Assembly (NCBI GenBank): GCA_017509245.1
Contig: JAFWQC010000025.1
Span: 1 to 64,000, forward strand
DNA: 64,000 nucleotides
Source: Clostridiales bacterium
GTDB lineage: Bacteria > Bacillota > Clostridia > Saccharofermentanales > Saccharofermentanaceae
Direction of reading: 5' to 3'
This document shows, in pieces, positions 51,738 through 61,152 of the stretch. The first letter of the stretch is position 1. Each line of letters opens with the position of its first letter. A program made the position numbers and the translations under genes. A model generated the notes under the pieces. It searched no databases. It was not told the origin of the DNA and saw only the letters and a program-made list of their open reading frames with translations.

Positions 51738-54700
51738 ATGGACAAGGTATACAAGCTTGGTCTTGATATCGGATCTACAACAATTAAGGTGGTCTTGCTT
51801 GATGATGACAAGATCATTCACAACGATTATCAGAGACATCATTCAGACGTTTCGGGACTTCTGGATGATCTGTTCGAAGATCTTAATAAGAAATTTCCGG
51901 GAATATCCGTTGATGTAGTAATCACAGGTTCAGGCGGACTTTCTGTAGCAAACTGGCTTGGCTTCAAGTTTACTCAGGAAGTTATGGCTGAGACACAGGC
52001 TATCAAGAAATATCATCCTGAGACCGACGTTATTATCGAATTGGGCGGTGAGGATGCTAAGATCACTTACATGCATCCCGTGCTCGAGCAGCGTATGAAC
52101 GGTACATGTGCAGGCGGTACAGGATCTTTCATCGACCAGATGGCATCGCTCCTTCAGACTGATGCTGACGGTCTTAACAACTTTGCAAAAGACTACAGAT
52201 CGCTTTATACGATCGCGAGCCGCTGCGGCGTTTTCGCGAAGTCAGACCTGCAGCCGCTCATCAATGAAGGTGCTGCAAAAGAAGACCTTGCGGCTTCGAT
52301 CTATCAGTCTGTTGTTAACCAGACTATTTCAGGTCTTGCATGCGGCAGACCCATTAAGGGCAATGTTACATTCTTAGGCGGTCCACTGTTCTTTAATTCA
52401 GAATTAAGAAATGCTTTCGAGCGTACGCTTGAAGGCAAAGTTGATTCGTTCTGGATGCCAGAAGAAGCCCAGATCTATGTTGCTCTGGGCGCTGCTCTTT
52501 CTGCTGACGGAAAGAATCCGATCAGGTTATCTGATCTTCTTGTAAAGCTTAAGAACAGGGAAGGATTCGTTCCTGACATCATCAGGATCGATCCGATCTT
52601 CAAGAATGCTGAAGATAAGGCAGCTTTTGACGAACGTCATAAGAAGGATCAGATCCCTGTGTTAGAGCTTAAGGATCAGCACGGACCTTTATATCTCGGT
52701 ATCGATGCCGGTTCAACGACCACAAAGGCTGTTGTAATCAATACAAAGGGCGAGCTCGTTTATACATTCTATGCAAGCAATAAGGGTAATCCTGTCATGA
52801 GTGCAGTTGCGATCATGAAGGATATCTATGCCAAGATGCCTGAGGATTGCTATATTGTTAATTCCTGTGTTACCGGTTACGGCGAGAATATCATTAAGGC
52901 TGCTCTTAACATTGATCTTGGTGAGATCGAGACGATGGCTCACTTCCAGTCTGCCAAGTTCTTCTGTCCTAACGTTGATTTCATCATCGATATCGGCGGC
53001 CAGGACATGAAGTGCATGAAGATAAGAAACGGTGTTATTGATTCGATCATGCTCAATGAGGCCTGCTCTTCAGGCTGCGGCTCATTCATCCAGACATTTG
53101 CACAGACATTGGGACTTACGACACCTGAGTTTGCAGAAGCTGCTTTAAGTTCCACAAAGCCTGTGGATCTTGGTACACGCTGTACCGTATTCATGAATTC
53201 AAAGGTTAAGCAGGCGCAGAAAGAGGGCGCATCTGTCGGTGATATCTCCGCTGGTCTTTCTTATTCTGTTGTCAGAAATGCGCTTTATAAGGTTATCAAG
53301 ATCCGTGATACCGAGCAGCTCGGTAAGAATATCGTCGTTCAGGGCGGTACGTTCCTTAATGACGCTATTTTGAGATGCTTTGAGCTTGTATCCGGCAGAG
53401 ATGTAATCAGACCTAATGTTGCAGGACTCATGGGTGCCTTCGGTGCTGCCCTGATCGCTCAGAAGAGAGCCAAAGAAGGCATGAAGTCACAAGTCCTTGC
53501 CAAGGATGAGCTTGATTCATTTTCGATGGATACGGAGAATACACAGTGCCAGGGCTGTACAAACCACTGCCGTCTTACAATTGCGACTTTCTCCAACGGA
53601 ACGAAGTTCGTATCAGGCAACCGCTGCGAAAGAGGCGAAGACCTCGCTTTGGACAGGGAGCCCGTCAATGATAAGAAGAAGCTCCCGAACCTCTTCGATT
53701 ATAAGTATTCACGTACGTTCAGCTACTATAAGCCGTTGAAGCTTGAGGATGCTCCGAGAGGTGAGATAGGAATCCCTAGAGTACTTAACCAGTATGAGAA
53801 TTATCCTTTCTGGTTCACGGTGCTCACTAAGCTCGGATTCAGAGTGCTTATTTCCGCCAGGTCTTCTCATAAGATCTACGAAGGCGGCATGGAGACAATT
53901 CCTTCCGAGTCAGTATGTTATCCTGCTAAGCTCGCACACGGACATATCGAGAATTTGATTGACCGTGGTATAAAGACTATCTTCTATCCGGATGTTCCTT
54001 ACGAGAATATCGAAAATGATAATTCCAACAACCACTATAACTGCCCGATCGTATGCTCATATCCTGAAGTTATACGTAATAATGTTGAGAATCTCATCGA
54101 AAAGAACATCAGATACTTAAATCCTTTCATGCCTCTGGATAATCTTGATAATGTTGCGCTCCATCTTACAGAGTGCTTCGATTATCTCGGCGTTTCTGCT
54201 GAAGAGGCGAAGCAGGCTGTCGAAGCCGGCGCTGAAGAATACTTCAAGTACAAGGAAGATATCAGACAGAAGGGCGTTGAGATACTTAAGGAGATGGAGG
54301 AAAAGGGTCTTAAGGGTATAGTTCTTGCAGGAAGACCGTATCACTGTGATCCAGAGATCAATCACGGTATCCCTCAGATGATCAATTCATTAGGTCTTGC
54401 TGTTCTCACAGAAGATGCAGTCGCAAAGCCGGGCGTATTACAGCGTCCTATCAGAGTCATTGACCAGTGGATGTATCACACAAGACTTTATGAGGCTGCT
54501 GCATTCGTAATTACGAGACCTGACTTAGAGCTCGTCCAGCTTACAAGCTTCGGCTGCGGTCTTGATGCGGTTACATCAGATCAGGTTCAGGAGATCCTTG
54601 AATCTTCAGGCAAGCTCTATACGCTCCTTAAGATCGATGAGGTATCTAACCTTGGTGCAGCAAGGATCAGAATGAGATCTCTTGTTGTTGCAATGAATGA

Positions 54701-56174
54701 GAGACTTGAACTTGAGGCTAGCGGCGGCTCAAAACCTGCTGTTTCCAATAACGGGGAAGCTCCTTATATCGTTAAGAGAGTTGAGTTTACAAAGGAACAT
54801 AAGAAGAATCACACGATCCTCGCTCCTCAGATGGCTCCTATCCAGTTTGAGTTTGTTGAATCTGTTTTCCATAAGCATGGTTATAAGTTAAAGCTTTTAA
54901 AGCAGGCAACAAGAGAAGATATCGAGTGCGGCCTTAAGTATGTTAATAACGATGCTTGTTTCCCGACACTTATCGTTGTCGGCCAGATGATCAATGCGAT
55001 TTTGAAGGGTGATATCGATCCCGATAATACTACGCTTGCGATAACACAGACGGGCGGCGGGTGCCGTGCCACAAACTATGTTGCATTCTTAAGAAAAGCT
55101 CTTAAGGAGGCAGGTTATCCTCAGATTCCGGTTATCACGATCTCGGCTCAGAGATTCGAGAAGAATGAAGGATTTGAGTATTCTGCTTCATTCATACTCG
55201 ATGCGATCAAGGCTTTGTGCGCAGGTGACATGGTATCCACCTTGCTCTTGAGAGTAAGACCTTATGAGAAAGTTCCGGGATCAGCTAATGCTCTTTATTC
55301 CTACATCAACAGGATCGGAAGAAAACTCTTTAATCCCAAGCTTTTGAATAATGATCTTACTGAAGGCTACGACAAGATGATGCCTAACAGTTACTTCTCC
55401 AAGTCAATTGAAGAGAAGAAGGCTATCCTTGATGTTTTAAGCAAGATCGGCGTTGATTTTGATAATCCTCCGGAGATAAAGAAATATAAGGAATTCGTTA
55501 AGTTCGCTGTCGAGAAGTTCGATAAACTGCCTCTTGCGGATATTCCGAGAAAACCGAGAGTCGGACTTGTAGGAGAGATCCTTGTTAAGTTCCAGCCGGA
55601 TGCAAACAATAATGCAATCGACGTAATTGAGGCAGAGGGTTGTGAGGCTGTATTGCCAGGTGTTCTGGATTTCTTCCTTTACTGCGCATATAACCCTCTC
55701 TGGCAGGCATATAACCTCGGCAAGAGCAAGAAGACAGGTTATATCATGAAGACTGCGATCAGATTCCTTGAGTCATTGAGAAAGCCTATAAACAAGGAAT
55801 TTGCAAAGACTAACGGCAAGTTCATGCTGACCGAGAAGATCCAGGAACTTGCAGAGAAATCTTCTACAGTATTAAGCTGCGGCAACTCCTGCGGCGAGGG
55901 CTGGTTCCTTACTGCGGAAATGATCGAGCTTATTCAGGACGGCGTTCCGAACATTATTTGCGCCCAGCCTTTTGCGTGCCTTCCTAACCACGTTACGGGC
56001 AAGGGCATGATCAAGGAATTAAGAAGACAGTATCCGACTTCCAATATCGTACCTATCGACTACGATCCGGGTGCGTCTGAGGCAAATCAGCTCAACAGGA
56101 TCAAGCTTATGATCAGTACTGCCCGTGCTGTAAGAGAAGCTGAGATTGAAGAAGAGAATAAGAAGAAAGGCTAA
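51738..56174 (+). CDS. Giant 2-hydroxyacyl-CoA dehydratase activase / double-cubane-type fusion
   Basis: 1478-residue fusion. Two BcrAD/BadFG (ASKHA) ATPase domains are visible: the first with GLDIGSTTIK (8-17) and Cys124/Cys163, the second with GIDAGSTTTK (321-330) and Cys443/Cys482; both Cys pairs are 39 apart, as expected for the bridging [4Fe-4S] cluster of such activators. A Cys-rich segment C604-x2-C607-x3-C611...C630 follows, then a DUF2229-like part and a C-terminal HgdB/C-like region with GGGCRATNY, GNSCGEGW and CAQPFACLPNHV. By family knowledge it should drive ATP-dependent low-potential electron transfer. The start is ATG 51738 with GGAGG; the substrate is unknown, and no dehydratase subunit genes adjoin it. 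Confidence 0.88.
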   Translation: MDKVYKLGLDIGSTTIKVVLLDDDKIIHNDYQRHHSDVSGLLDDLFEDLNKKFPGISVDVVITGSGGLSVANWLGFKFTQEVMAETQAIKKYHPETDVIIELGGEDAKITYMHPVLEQRMNGTCAGGTGSFIDQMASLLQTDADGLNNFAKDYRSLYTIASRCGVFAKSDLQPLINEGAAKEDLAASIYQSVVNQTISGLACGRPIKGNVTFLGGPLFFNSELRNAFERTLEGKVDSFWMPEEAQIYVALGAALSADGKNPIRLSDLLVKLKNREGFVPDIIRIDPIFKNAEDKAAFDERHKKDQIPVLELKDQHGPLYLGIDAGSTTTKAVVINTKGELVYTFYASNKGNPVMSAVAIMKDIYAKMPEDCYIVNSCVTGYGENIIKAALNIDLGEIETMAHFQSAKFFCPNVDFIIDIGGQDMKCMKIRNGVIDSIMLNEACSSGCGSFIQTFAQTLGLTTPEFAEAALSSTKPVDLGTRCTVFMNSKVKQAQKEGASVGDISAGLSYSVVRNALYKVIKIRDTEQLGKNIVVQGGTFLNDAILRCFELVSGRDVIRPNVAGLMGAFGAALIAQKRAKEGMKSQVLAKDELDSFSMDTENTQCQGCTNHCRLTIATFSNGTKFVSGNRCERGEDLALDREPVNDKKKLPNLFDYKYSRTFSYYKPLKLEDAPRGEIGIPRVLNQYENYPFWFTVLTKLGFRVLISARSSHKIYEGGMETIPSESVCYPAKLAHGHIENLIDRGIKTIFYPDVPYENIENDNSNNHYNCPIVCSYPEVIRNNVENLIEKNIRYLNPFMPLDNLDNVALHLTECFDYLGVSAEEAKQAVEAGAEEYFKYKEDIRQKGVEILKEMEEKGLKGIVLAGRPYHCDPEINHGIPQMINSLGLAVLTEDAVAKPGVLQRPIRVIDQWMYHTRLYEAAAFVITRPDLELVQLTSFGCGLDAVTSDQVQEILESSGKLYTLLKIDEVSNLGAARIRMRSLVVAMNERLELEASGGSKPAVSNNGEAPYIVKRVEFTKEHKKNHTILAPQMAPIQFEFVESVFHKHGYKLKLLKQATREDIECGLKYVNNDACFPTLIVVGQMINAILKGDIDPDNTTLAITQTGGGCRATNYVAFLRKALKEAGYPQIPVITISAQRFEKNEGFEYSASFILDAIKALCAGDMVSTLLLRVRPYEKVPGSANALYSYINRIGRKLFNPKLLNNDLTEGYDKMMPNSYFSKSIEEKKAILDVLSKIGVDFDNPPEIKKYKEFVKFAVEKFDKLPLADIPRKPRVGLVGEILVKFQPDANNNAIDVIEAEGCEAVLPGVLDFFLYCAYNPLWQAYNLGKSKKTGYIMKTAIRFLESLRKPINKEFAKTNGKFMLTEKIQELAEKSSTVLSCGNSCGEGWFLTAEMIELIQDGVPNIICAQPFACLPNHVTGKGMIKELRRQYPTSNIVPIDYDPGASEANQLNRIKLMISTARAVREAEIEEENKKKG

Positions 56175-56185
56175 GAGGTCTCCTT

Positions 56186-58882
56186 ATGAGTACACTCCTT
56201 CTTGTTGACGGCAATTCGATTATAAACAGAGCATATTATGCCGTAATCGGCAGGGCTCCGATGACTGCTCCTGACGGAACACCCACCGGTGCCGTTAACG
56301 GATTCTTTAATTCCGTTCTCGGTGTCATGAAGGAATATAATCCTGATTTCATGTGCGTTCTTTTCGACAGGAAGGAGCCCACATTCAGGCATAAGATGAG
56401 CGATGAATATAAGGCTAACCGTAAGGGAATGCCTGACGATCTTGCTGCGCAGATGCCGGTCGTAAAGAACATGCTGGACCTTTATGGCATAAAGCGCATG
56501 GAACTCGCCGGATATGAGGCTGATGACCTTATCGGAACATTGTCAAAGCAGGGCGAAGAGCAGGGCATGGATGTTTATATATTCTCGGGAGACCACGATG
56601 ATTTCCAGCTGATCTCTGATAAGGTATCTGTCATCATGCCGCAGTCCGGAAAGGGCAAAGAACCCAGGATACTATATGACCGCAAGATGTTTGAGGATAC
56701 TTACGGTGTTAAGCCTGAGGTATTTGTTCAGGTAAAGGCTCTCATGGGCGATAATTCCGATAACATCAAGGGCGTTGAGAAAGTAGGCGAGAAGACCGCT
56801 TTCAAGCTGATCGCAGACTATGGTTCTTGTGAGAATGTAATCAATAATGCCGATAAGCTTTCTCCTGCTCTCAGTGAGAGAGTTAAGGCATCGACTGATC
56901 TTCTTGCTTTGAACATTAAACTCTGCACTATCGACCGTGAGTCACCTGTTCCTTTTAATGCTGATGAATCAGCATATCCTTCGGATTCAAGAGACCTTCC
57001 TGCTTTGTCAGGTGTGCTTAACCGTCTTGCATTAAGATCTTTGATCAAGAAACTCGATCTGGATAATGTTAAGCCTGCCGGTTTTGAGCCTGCGGAAGAT
57101 GTTGATGAGTTCTTGGCAGGCATTGCAAAGGACGTAGAGTCCGTGCTTAAGGCAGGGATAAAGGTCAACCGTGAAGTACCGTCCTCAATTGAACTTTCAG
57201 ATCTTAATCTCGGTATAGATTTTGTGGATATTTCTTCAGGCGTAAAAGTTCTTCTTCTTGACTGGAGCTCGAAAATTGCCTACGCGGTTGATCCCGAAGC
57301 GTTTAATAAGCTCGTATCGGGCAAGTCTTTTATTCCTGCAGCTTATGAATATAAGGACAGATCAAAGTATCTAAAGGCTCCTTTAAAGGCCGTTGATACT
57401 GTCTTTGATGTCGAGATCGCAGGCTATGTTCTGAATATCTTATCCGGCAAGCCCGATCTTCAGAGGCTTTATGAAAGCGTAATCAAGGCTGCATTCCCTG
57501 TTGAGGAGAAGAAGGGCCCTGTTAAACAGTTATCTTTGTTTGACGAGATAATCGAAGATGACGGCTCTTCCAAGCTTGAGGAATGTGCAGCAAAGCTTCT
57601 TGCCGTTACAGCAATCGCAAGAGCAATGTCCAGGGACATCGAAAATGATCCTGATCTGAAAAAGCTTCTTTATGAGATCGAATTCCCGCTTGTCATAACG
57701 CTTGATAAGATCGAGCGTAACGGCATGCATGTGTCAGGCGACAGGCTTGACGAGCTTCACAGCGAATACACAAAGCGTCTTGAAGACATCAGCGCACGCG
57801 TTTTCGATGCATGCGGAACGGAATTTAATATCGGCTCTCCCAAGCAGCTTGCAGATGTTTTATATGGTGAGAAATATCTGAATCTTCCTTCGGGCAAGAA
57901 GGGCAAGAGCGGGGATTATTCGACCGGCATTGATGAGCTTAACAGATTAAGGAAATACTCTCCTGCTATCGATTACATTATTAAATACCGTGAGTTGTCA
58001 AAGCTTGATTCCACTTATGCAGTCGGATTAAAGCGCGCCATTAAGAGCGATTCCAGGATCCATACGACATTTACACAGGCAATGACAAACACCGGCAGAC
58101 TCTCATCAACCGAGCCAAACCTTCAGAACATACCCGTAAGGACTGAAGAAGGATCCCGTTTACGTGAGGCATTCACCGCTGAAGAAGGTAAGATACTGGT
58201 CGATGCAGACTATTCACAGATCGAATTAAGACTTCTTGCCGCATTGAGCGGAGATGAAGTCATGTGTTCGGCATTTAACGAAGGTGAGGATATCCACAAA
58301 AGGACTGCTGCCAAGATCTACGGTGTAACTGAAGATATGGTCACACATAAGATGAGGGCGACAGCCAAGACAGTCAACTTCAGTATCATCTATGGTATTT
58401 CCGATTATGGTCTTGCAACGGATCTCGGCATCGGTTACAAGGAAGCAGCTGAACTCATTAAAGAATATAACAACCAGTTTCCGGGCGTTACGTCTTATCT
58501 GGAGATGCTCAGGAATTCCGGTGAAGAGAAGGGCTATGCGGTTACCATGTATGGCAGGAAGAGGATATTGAACGAACTCAAGAGCCAGAACCGCAATATC
58601 AAGAATTTCGGTTACAGAGCCGCAATGAATACACCTATTCAGGGTACGGCAGCAGATATTATCAAGATCGCTATGAACCGTGTTATCAAAGCTCTGGAAG
58701 AAAAGCTTCCGGGTGCAAAGCTTGTCATGCAGGTGCACGACGAGCTCATATGCGAATGTGATATCAACGATAAGGATCTTTGCGCATCCATCTTGAAGAG
58801 TGAGATGGAAGCGGCGGCTTCATTAAATGTTCCGCTTTTGGCAGAGGTTGGATTCGGAAAGGATTGGCTGGAAGCAAAGTAA
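56186..58882 (+). CDS. polA: DNA polymerase I
   Basis: Repair and primer-removal polymerase of 898 residues. The N-terminal 5'-3' FEN-type nuclease is intact (LLLVDGNSI, YKANRKG, GYEADDLIGT, SGDHDDFQL). The middle region (about 300-480), where the 3'-5' exonuclease sits in E. coli, shows no DxE motif and reads LGIDFVDISSG at the matching place, so proofreading is probably absent, as in several Firmicutes. The polymerase has motif A DADYSQIELR (673-682), motif B RATAKTVNFSIIYG and motif C QVHDELICE. It ends one base into coaE. Confidence 0.96.
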   Translation: MSTLLLVDGNSIINRAYYAVIGRAPMTAPDGTPTGAVNGFFNSVLGVMKEYNPDFMCVLFDRKEPTFRHKMSDEYKANRKGMPDDLAAQMPVVKNMLDLYGIKRMELAGYEADDLIGTLSKQGEEQGMDVYIFSGDHDDFQLISDKVSVIMPQSGKGKEPRILYDRKMFEDTYGVKPEVFVQVKALMGDNSDNIKGVEKVGEKTAFKLIADYGSCENVINNADKLSPALSERVKASTDLLALNIKLCTIDRESPVPFNADESAYPSDSRDLPALSGVLNRLALRSLIKKLDLDNVKPAGFEPAEDVDEFLAGIAKDVESVLKAGIKVNREVPSSIELSDLNLGIDFVDISSGVKVLLLDWSSKIAYAVDPEAFNKLVSGKSFIPAAYEYKDRSKYLKAPLKAVDTVFDVEIAGYVLNILSGKPDLQRLYESVIKAAFPVEEKKGPVKQLSLFDEIIEDDGSSKLEECAAKLLAVTAIARAMSRDIENDPDLKKLLYEIEFPLVITLDKIERNGMHVSGDRLDELHSEYTKRLEDISARVFDACGTEFNIGSPKQLADVLYGEKYLNLPSGKKGKSGDYSTGIDELNRLRKYSPAIDYIIKYRELSKLDSTYAVGLKRAIKSDSRIHTTFTQAMTNTGRLSSTEPNLQNIPVRTEEGSRLREAFTAEEGKILVDADYSQIELRLLAALSGDEVMCSAFNEGEDIHKRTAAKIYGVTEDMVTHKMRATAKTVNFSIIYGISDYGLATDLGIGYKEAAELIKEYNNQFPGVTSYLEMLRNSGEEKGYAVTMYGRKRILNELKSQNRNIKNFGYRAAMNTPIQGTAADIIKIAMNRVIKALEEKLPGAKLVMQVHDELICECDINDKDLCASILKSEMEAAASLNVPLLAEVGFGKDWLEAK

Positions 58883-59487
58883 TGTTTGTATTAGGTATTA
58901 CAGGCGGTATAGGAAGCGGAAAGAGTACTGTAAGCGCACTGCTTGCAGAAAGAGGCCTGCTTGTCCTTGATGCTGATGAGATATCAAGAGCAGTGACCGG
59001 GCCCGGCGGAAGAGCTATGCCGGAGATTGCTGCGACCTTCGGAAATAAAGTAGTCACTTCTGCAGGTGCGCTCAACAGACGCGTTATGTCTGACATCGCT
59101 TTCGGTGATAAGAAGAAGCTTGATGACTTGAGCACGATCATTCACAGACATGTTTTCGAGCAGATCGAAGACACGCTTAAGAAAGAGAAGGATAAGGGTT
59201 CCAAGTGCGTTGTGCTCGATGTACCGATCCCCGTAATCAGATTCCGCGAATTATGCAATCAGATCTGGGTCGTTACCTGTGACAAGGATGTGCGGCTTGC
59301 AAGACTTCAGAAGCGCGGAATGGATAAGGATGAGGCAGAGCGCAGGATCGCTGTTCAGATGACGGATGATGAATACTGCGAGCTTGGTGATCACGCGATC
59401 GATAATTCCTGGGATCTTGATGATCTTAAGGATAAGGTCGAAGTATTGATCCGCGAGCAGCTTTATGAGAGAGGTATCAGGATATGA
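58882..59487 (+). CDS. coaE: Dephospho-CoA kinase
   Basis: Last step of CoA synthesis: phosphorylates the 3'-hydroxyl of dephospho-CoA. P-loop GITGGIGSGKST (5-16), DADEISR, and the lid-type segment RLQKRGMDKDEAERRI are characteristic. 201 residues. I chose ATG 58882, which overlaps the polA stop by one base, over TTG 58864. The polA-coaE order is common in Firmicutes. The 3' end overlaps the next gene by 4 nt. Confidence 0.94.
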   Translation: MFVLGITGGIGSGKSTVSALLAERGLLVLDADEISRAVTGPGGRAMPEIAATFGNKVVTSAGALNRRVMSDIAFGDKKKLDDLSTIIHRHVFEQIEDTLKKEKDKGSKCVVLDVPIPVIRFRELCNQIWVVTCDKDVRLARLQKRGMDKDEAERRIAVQMTDDEYCELGDHAIDNSWDLDDLKDKVEVLIREQLYERGIRI

Positions 59488-59858
59488 ACATCAGCGCCGT
59501 TATAACTGCATCAGTCTTTCTCCTGATATCCATTGCCGCACTGGTGTTCCTTTTTGTAGGAAATACGCCTTTTGCGAGAGGCACATACAGGAAATTCTAC
59601 AGGGCATCCTGCGGTGTTTATATTTCAGGAGCTCTGCTCGTGCTGATCTTAACGATCGTAATGCAGGGGCTCCCGGTCATCTTTGTCGTTATATCAGATG
59701 TAACGATAATGTTTGTTTTTGCATTTACTGTTGGTCTTATCTATTTCATGACCAGGTCTATAGTTGAGGCGGCTGATAAAGCCGGGAAAAAGAATGAGCC
59801 TGAAAGCGAAGAAAGAAACGAAAGCAAAGAAAGTAAAGACACTAACGGCACACAGTAA
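59484..59858 (+). CDS. Small membrane protein of unknown function
   Basis: 124 residues with three hydrophobic segments (about 7-27, 44-64, 68-90) and a strongly charged, Glu/Lys/Ser/Asn-rich C-terminal tail (95-124). No family recognised. It overlaps coaE by 4 nt, and the coding sequence of its tail overlaps the start of the following gene by about 65 nt in another frame. Confidence 0.65.
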   Translation: MNISAVITASVFLLISIAALVFLFVGNTPFARGTYRKFYRASCGVYISGALLVLILTIVMQGLPVIFVVISDVTIMFVFAFTVGLIYFMTRSIVEAADKAGKKNEPESEERNESKESKDTNGTQ

Positions 59859-60492
59859 AAAACGTGTTGTCCTTAAGGTCTTTCTGATACTGGTGATCCT
59901 TGGCATCATTGGGTTATTTGCTGCGGCGCTTATGAATAACCACATGATCAACAGTTCAAAGCCATATCTTTATTCCATGGAGGATTTTGAAGAGTATGCT
60001 GCATCTTCAGGCTGTCATTATGAAGCTGCGATCCTTTTAGGATGCGGAGTATATAAGGACGGCACTCCGACGCCGATGCTCGCAGACAGGATCCGTACTG
60101 CTGCATTGGTCTATAAGACAGGCAGTGTTGACTATATCCTTGTAAGCGGCGACAGCGAAAAGCCCGAAAAGTACGATGAGGTCGGCTGCATGAAGTCTAT
60201 GCTGCTCGAACTTGGTGTTCCGGAAGATGACATTATATGTGACGGGCTGGGGCTTTGTACTTACGATACGATGCTCAGGGCAAGTACTATATTCAAGGTA
60301 AAGTCTGCTGTAGTCGTAACGACGGGTTTTCATTGTGCTCGCTCTGTTTACGACAGCCACCGGTTCGGTATAGAATCTGTAGGTGTAGAAGCGATCAATT
60401 CCGGTTATGTTATCCGACAGAATAATTACTACAGGGAATTCATTGCCCGCGCTAAAGATTATTTGTTTACACTGATAAAGCCCGGCGCTTGA
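59794..60492 (+). CDS. SanA/YdcF-like DUF218 membrane-anchored protein
   Basis: A basic N-terminus (Lys/Thr-rich, about 1-25), one transmembrane segment (about 28-48), then an extracytoplasmic DUF218 domain: EAAILLGCGVYKDGTPTPMLADRI, shown here as ILLGCGV and PMLADRIRTA, plus LVSGD and VVVTTGFHCARS. Family members (SanA, ElyC, YdcF) act in envelope maintenance; exact role is unknown. I chose ATG 59794 (232 residues); TTG 59764 is an alternative. No ATG/GTG/TTG suits as a start after the upstream stop, so overlap seems unavoidable. Confidence 0.8.
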   Translation: MSLKAKKETKAKKVKTLTAHSKKRVVLKVFLILVILGIIGLFAAALMNNHMINSSKPYLYSMEDFEEYAASSGCHYEAAILLGCGVYKDGTPTPMLADRIRTAALVYKTGSVDYILVSGDSEKPEKYDEVGCMKSMLLELGVPEDDIICDGLGLCTYDTMLRASTIFKVKSAVVVTTGFHCARSVYDSHRFGIESVGVEAINSGYVIRQNNYYREFIARAKDYLFTLIKPGA

Positions 60493-60527
60493 TTTTTTGC
60501 GCTTAATGTTTTTATGAGGAGCGTTTT

Positions 60528-61094
60528 ATGAACGGGAACGGTACTAAGAGATTACCAACATATATAGGCGGGATCTTTGCCGTCATAGCAGGCCTGTTCT
60601 TTGTTCTGATGCCGGAGGTATCTTCAGGTTTTATCGGCATAATGTTCGGCGTTATCCTCTTTGTTGCAGGACTCTCTGAAGTGATCGGCTACATCATATC
60701 GATCAAGCAGTTCAGGGAAGAGAATTACGGCAAGGCCGCGGGCGCTGAGATCGTTCTCGTTTATTCCGTGATCATAATGGCATTGGGAGTTTTCTTCCTT
60801 CTTAAGCCGGATACAGTCCTGCAGCTTCTTACAATGATCGTCGGGTTCTTCTTCCTGATCGACGGCATCGTTAAGCTCAGACAGGAAATGTTCATGTTTA
60901 ATAAGACAGATCTTTACAGCTGGGCGCTTTTATTCCTTGCGATTCTCCTGATCGCCGCGGGTATCGTGCTGCTCGTGAATCCTTTTGACGGCACCAGAAA
61001 CGTTATCGTATTCTCCGGCATATCCTTTATAATCAGCGGCTGTGAGGCTATATTCCTCGGCATCGTACGGCGGAATGACAGTAAAAACCCGTAA
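60528..61094 (+). CDS. DUF308/HdeD family membrane protein
   Basis: 188 residues with about six short hydrophobic helices arranged as repeated pairs (near 13-33, 37-60, 75-93, 97-117, 130-150, 155-180), the pattern of HdeD/DUF308 proteins. Function is not known beyond a link of some members to acid stress. GAGGAGCG precedes the ATG. The stop codon lies inside the terminator hairpin. Confidence 0.78.
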   Translation: MNGNGTKRLPTYIGGIFAVIAGLFFVLMPEVSSGFIGIMFGVILFVAGLSEVIGYIISIKQFREENYGKAAGAEIVLVYSVIIMALGVFFLLKPDTVLQLLTMIVGFFFLIDGIVKLRQEMFMFNKTDLYSWALLFLAILLIAAGIVLLVNPFDGTRNVIVFSGISFIISGCEAIFLGIVRRNDSKNP

Positions 61095-61125
61095 AGGTTT
61101 TGTCCTTCACGGGTTGATTTTTGTT
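61086..61125. terminator. Bidirectional terminator between DUF308 gene and ychF
   Basis: Stem AACCCGT / ACGGGTT (61086-61092 with 61109-61115), extended by AAGG / CCTT beyond one A-C mismatch, loop TTTTGT. GATTTTTG follows in the plus direction and TTTTTACT in the minus direction. It includes the last codons of the DUF308 gene. Confidence 0.8.
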
Positions 61126-61152
61126 TGTTTTATCCGTTCTCGAAAAGTGTTA

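Noticed and set aside
58226..58738. Minus-strand frame of 170 codons antisense to polA
   Set aside because: It lies opposite polymerase motifs A-C of PolA and has no start signal.
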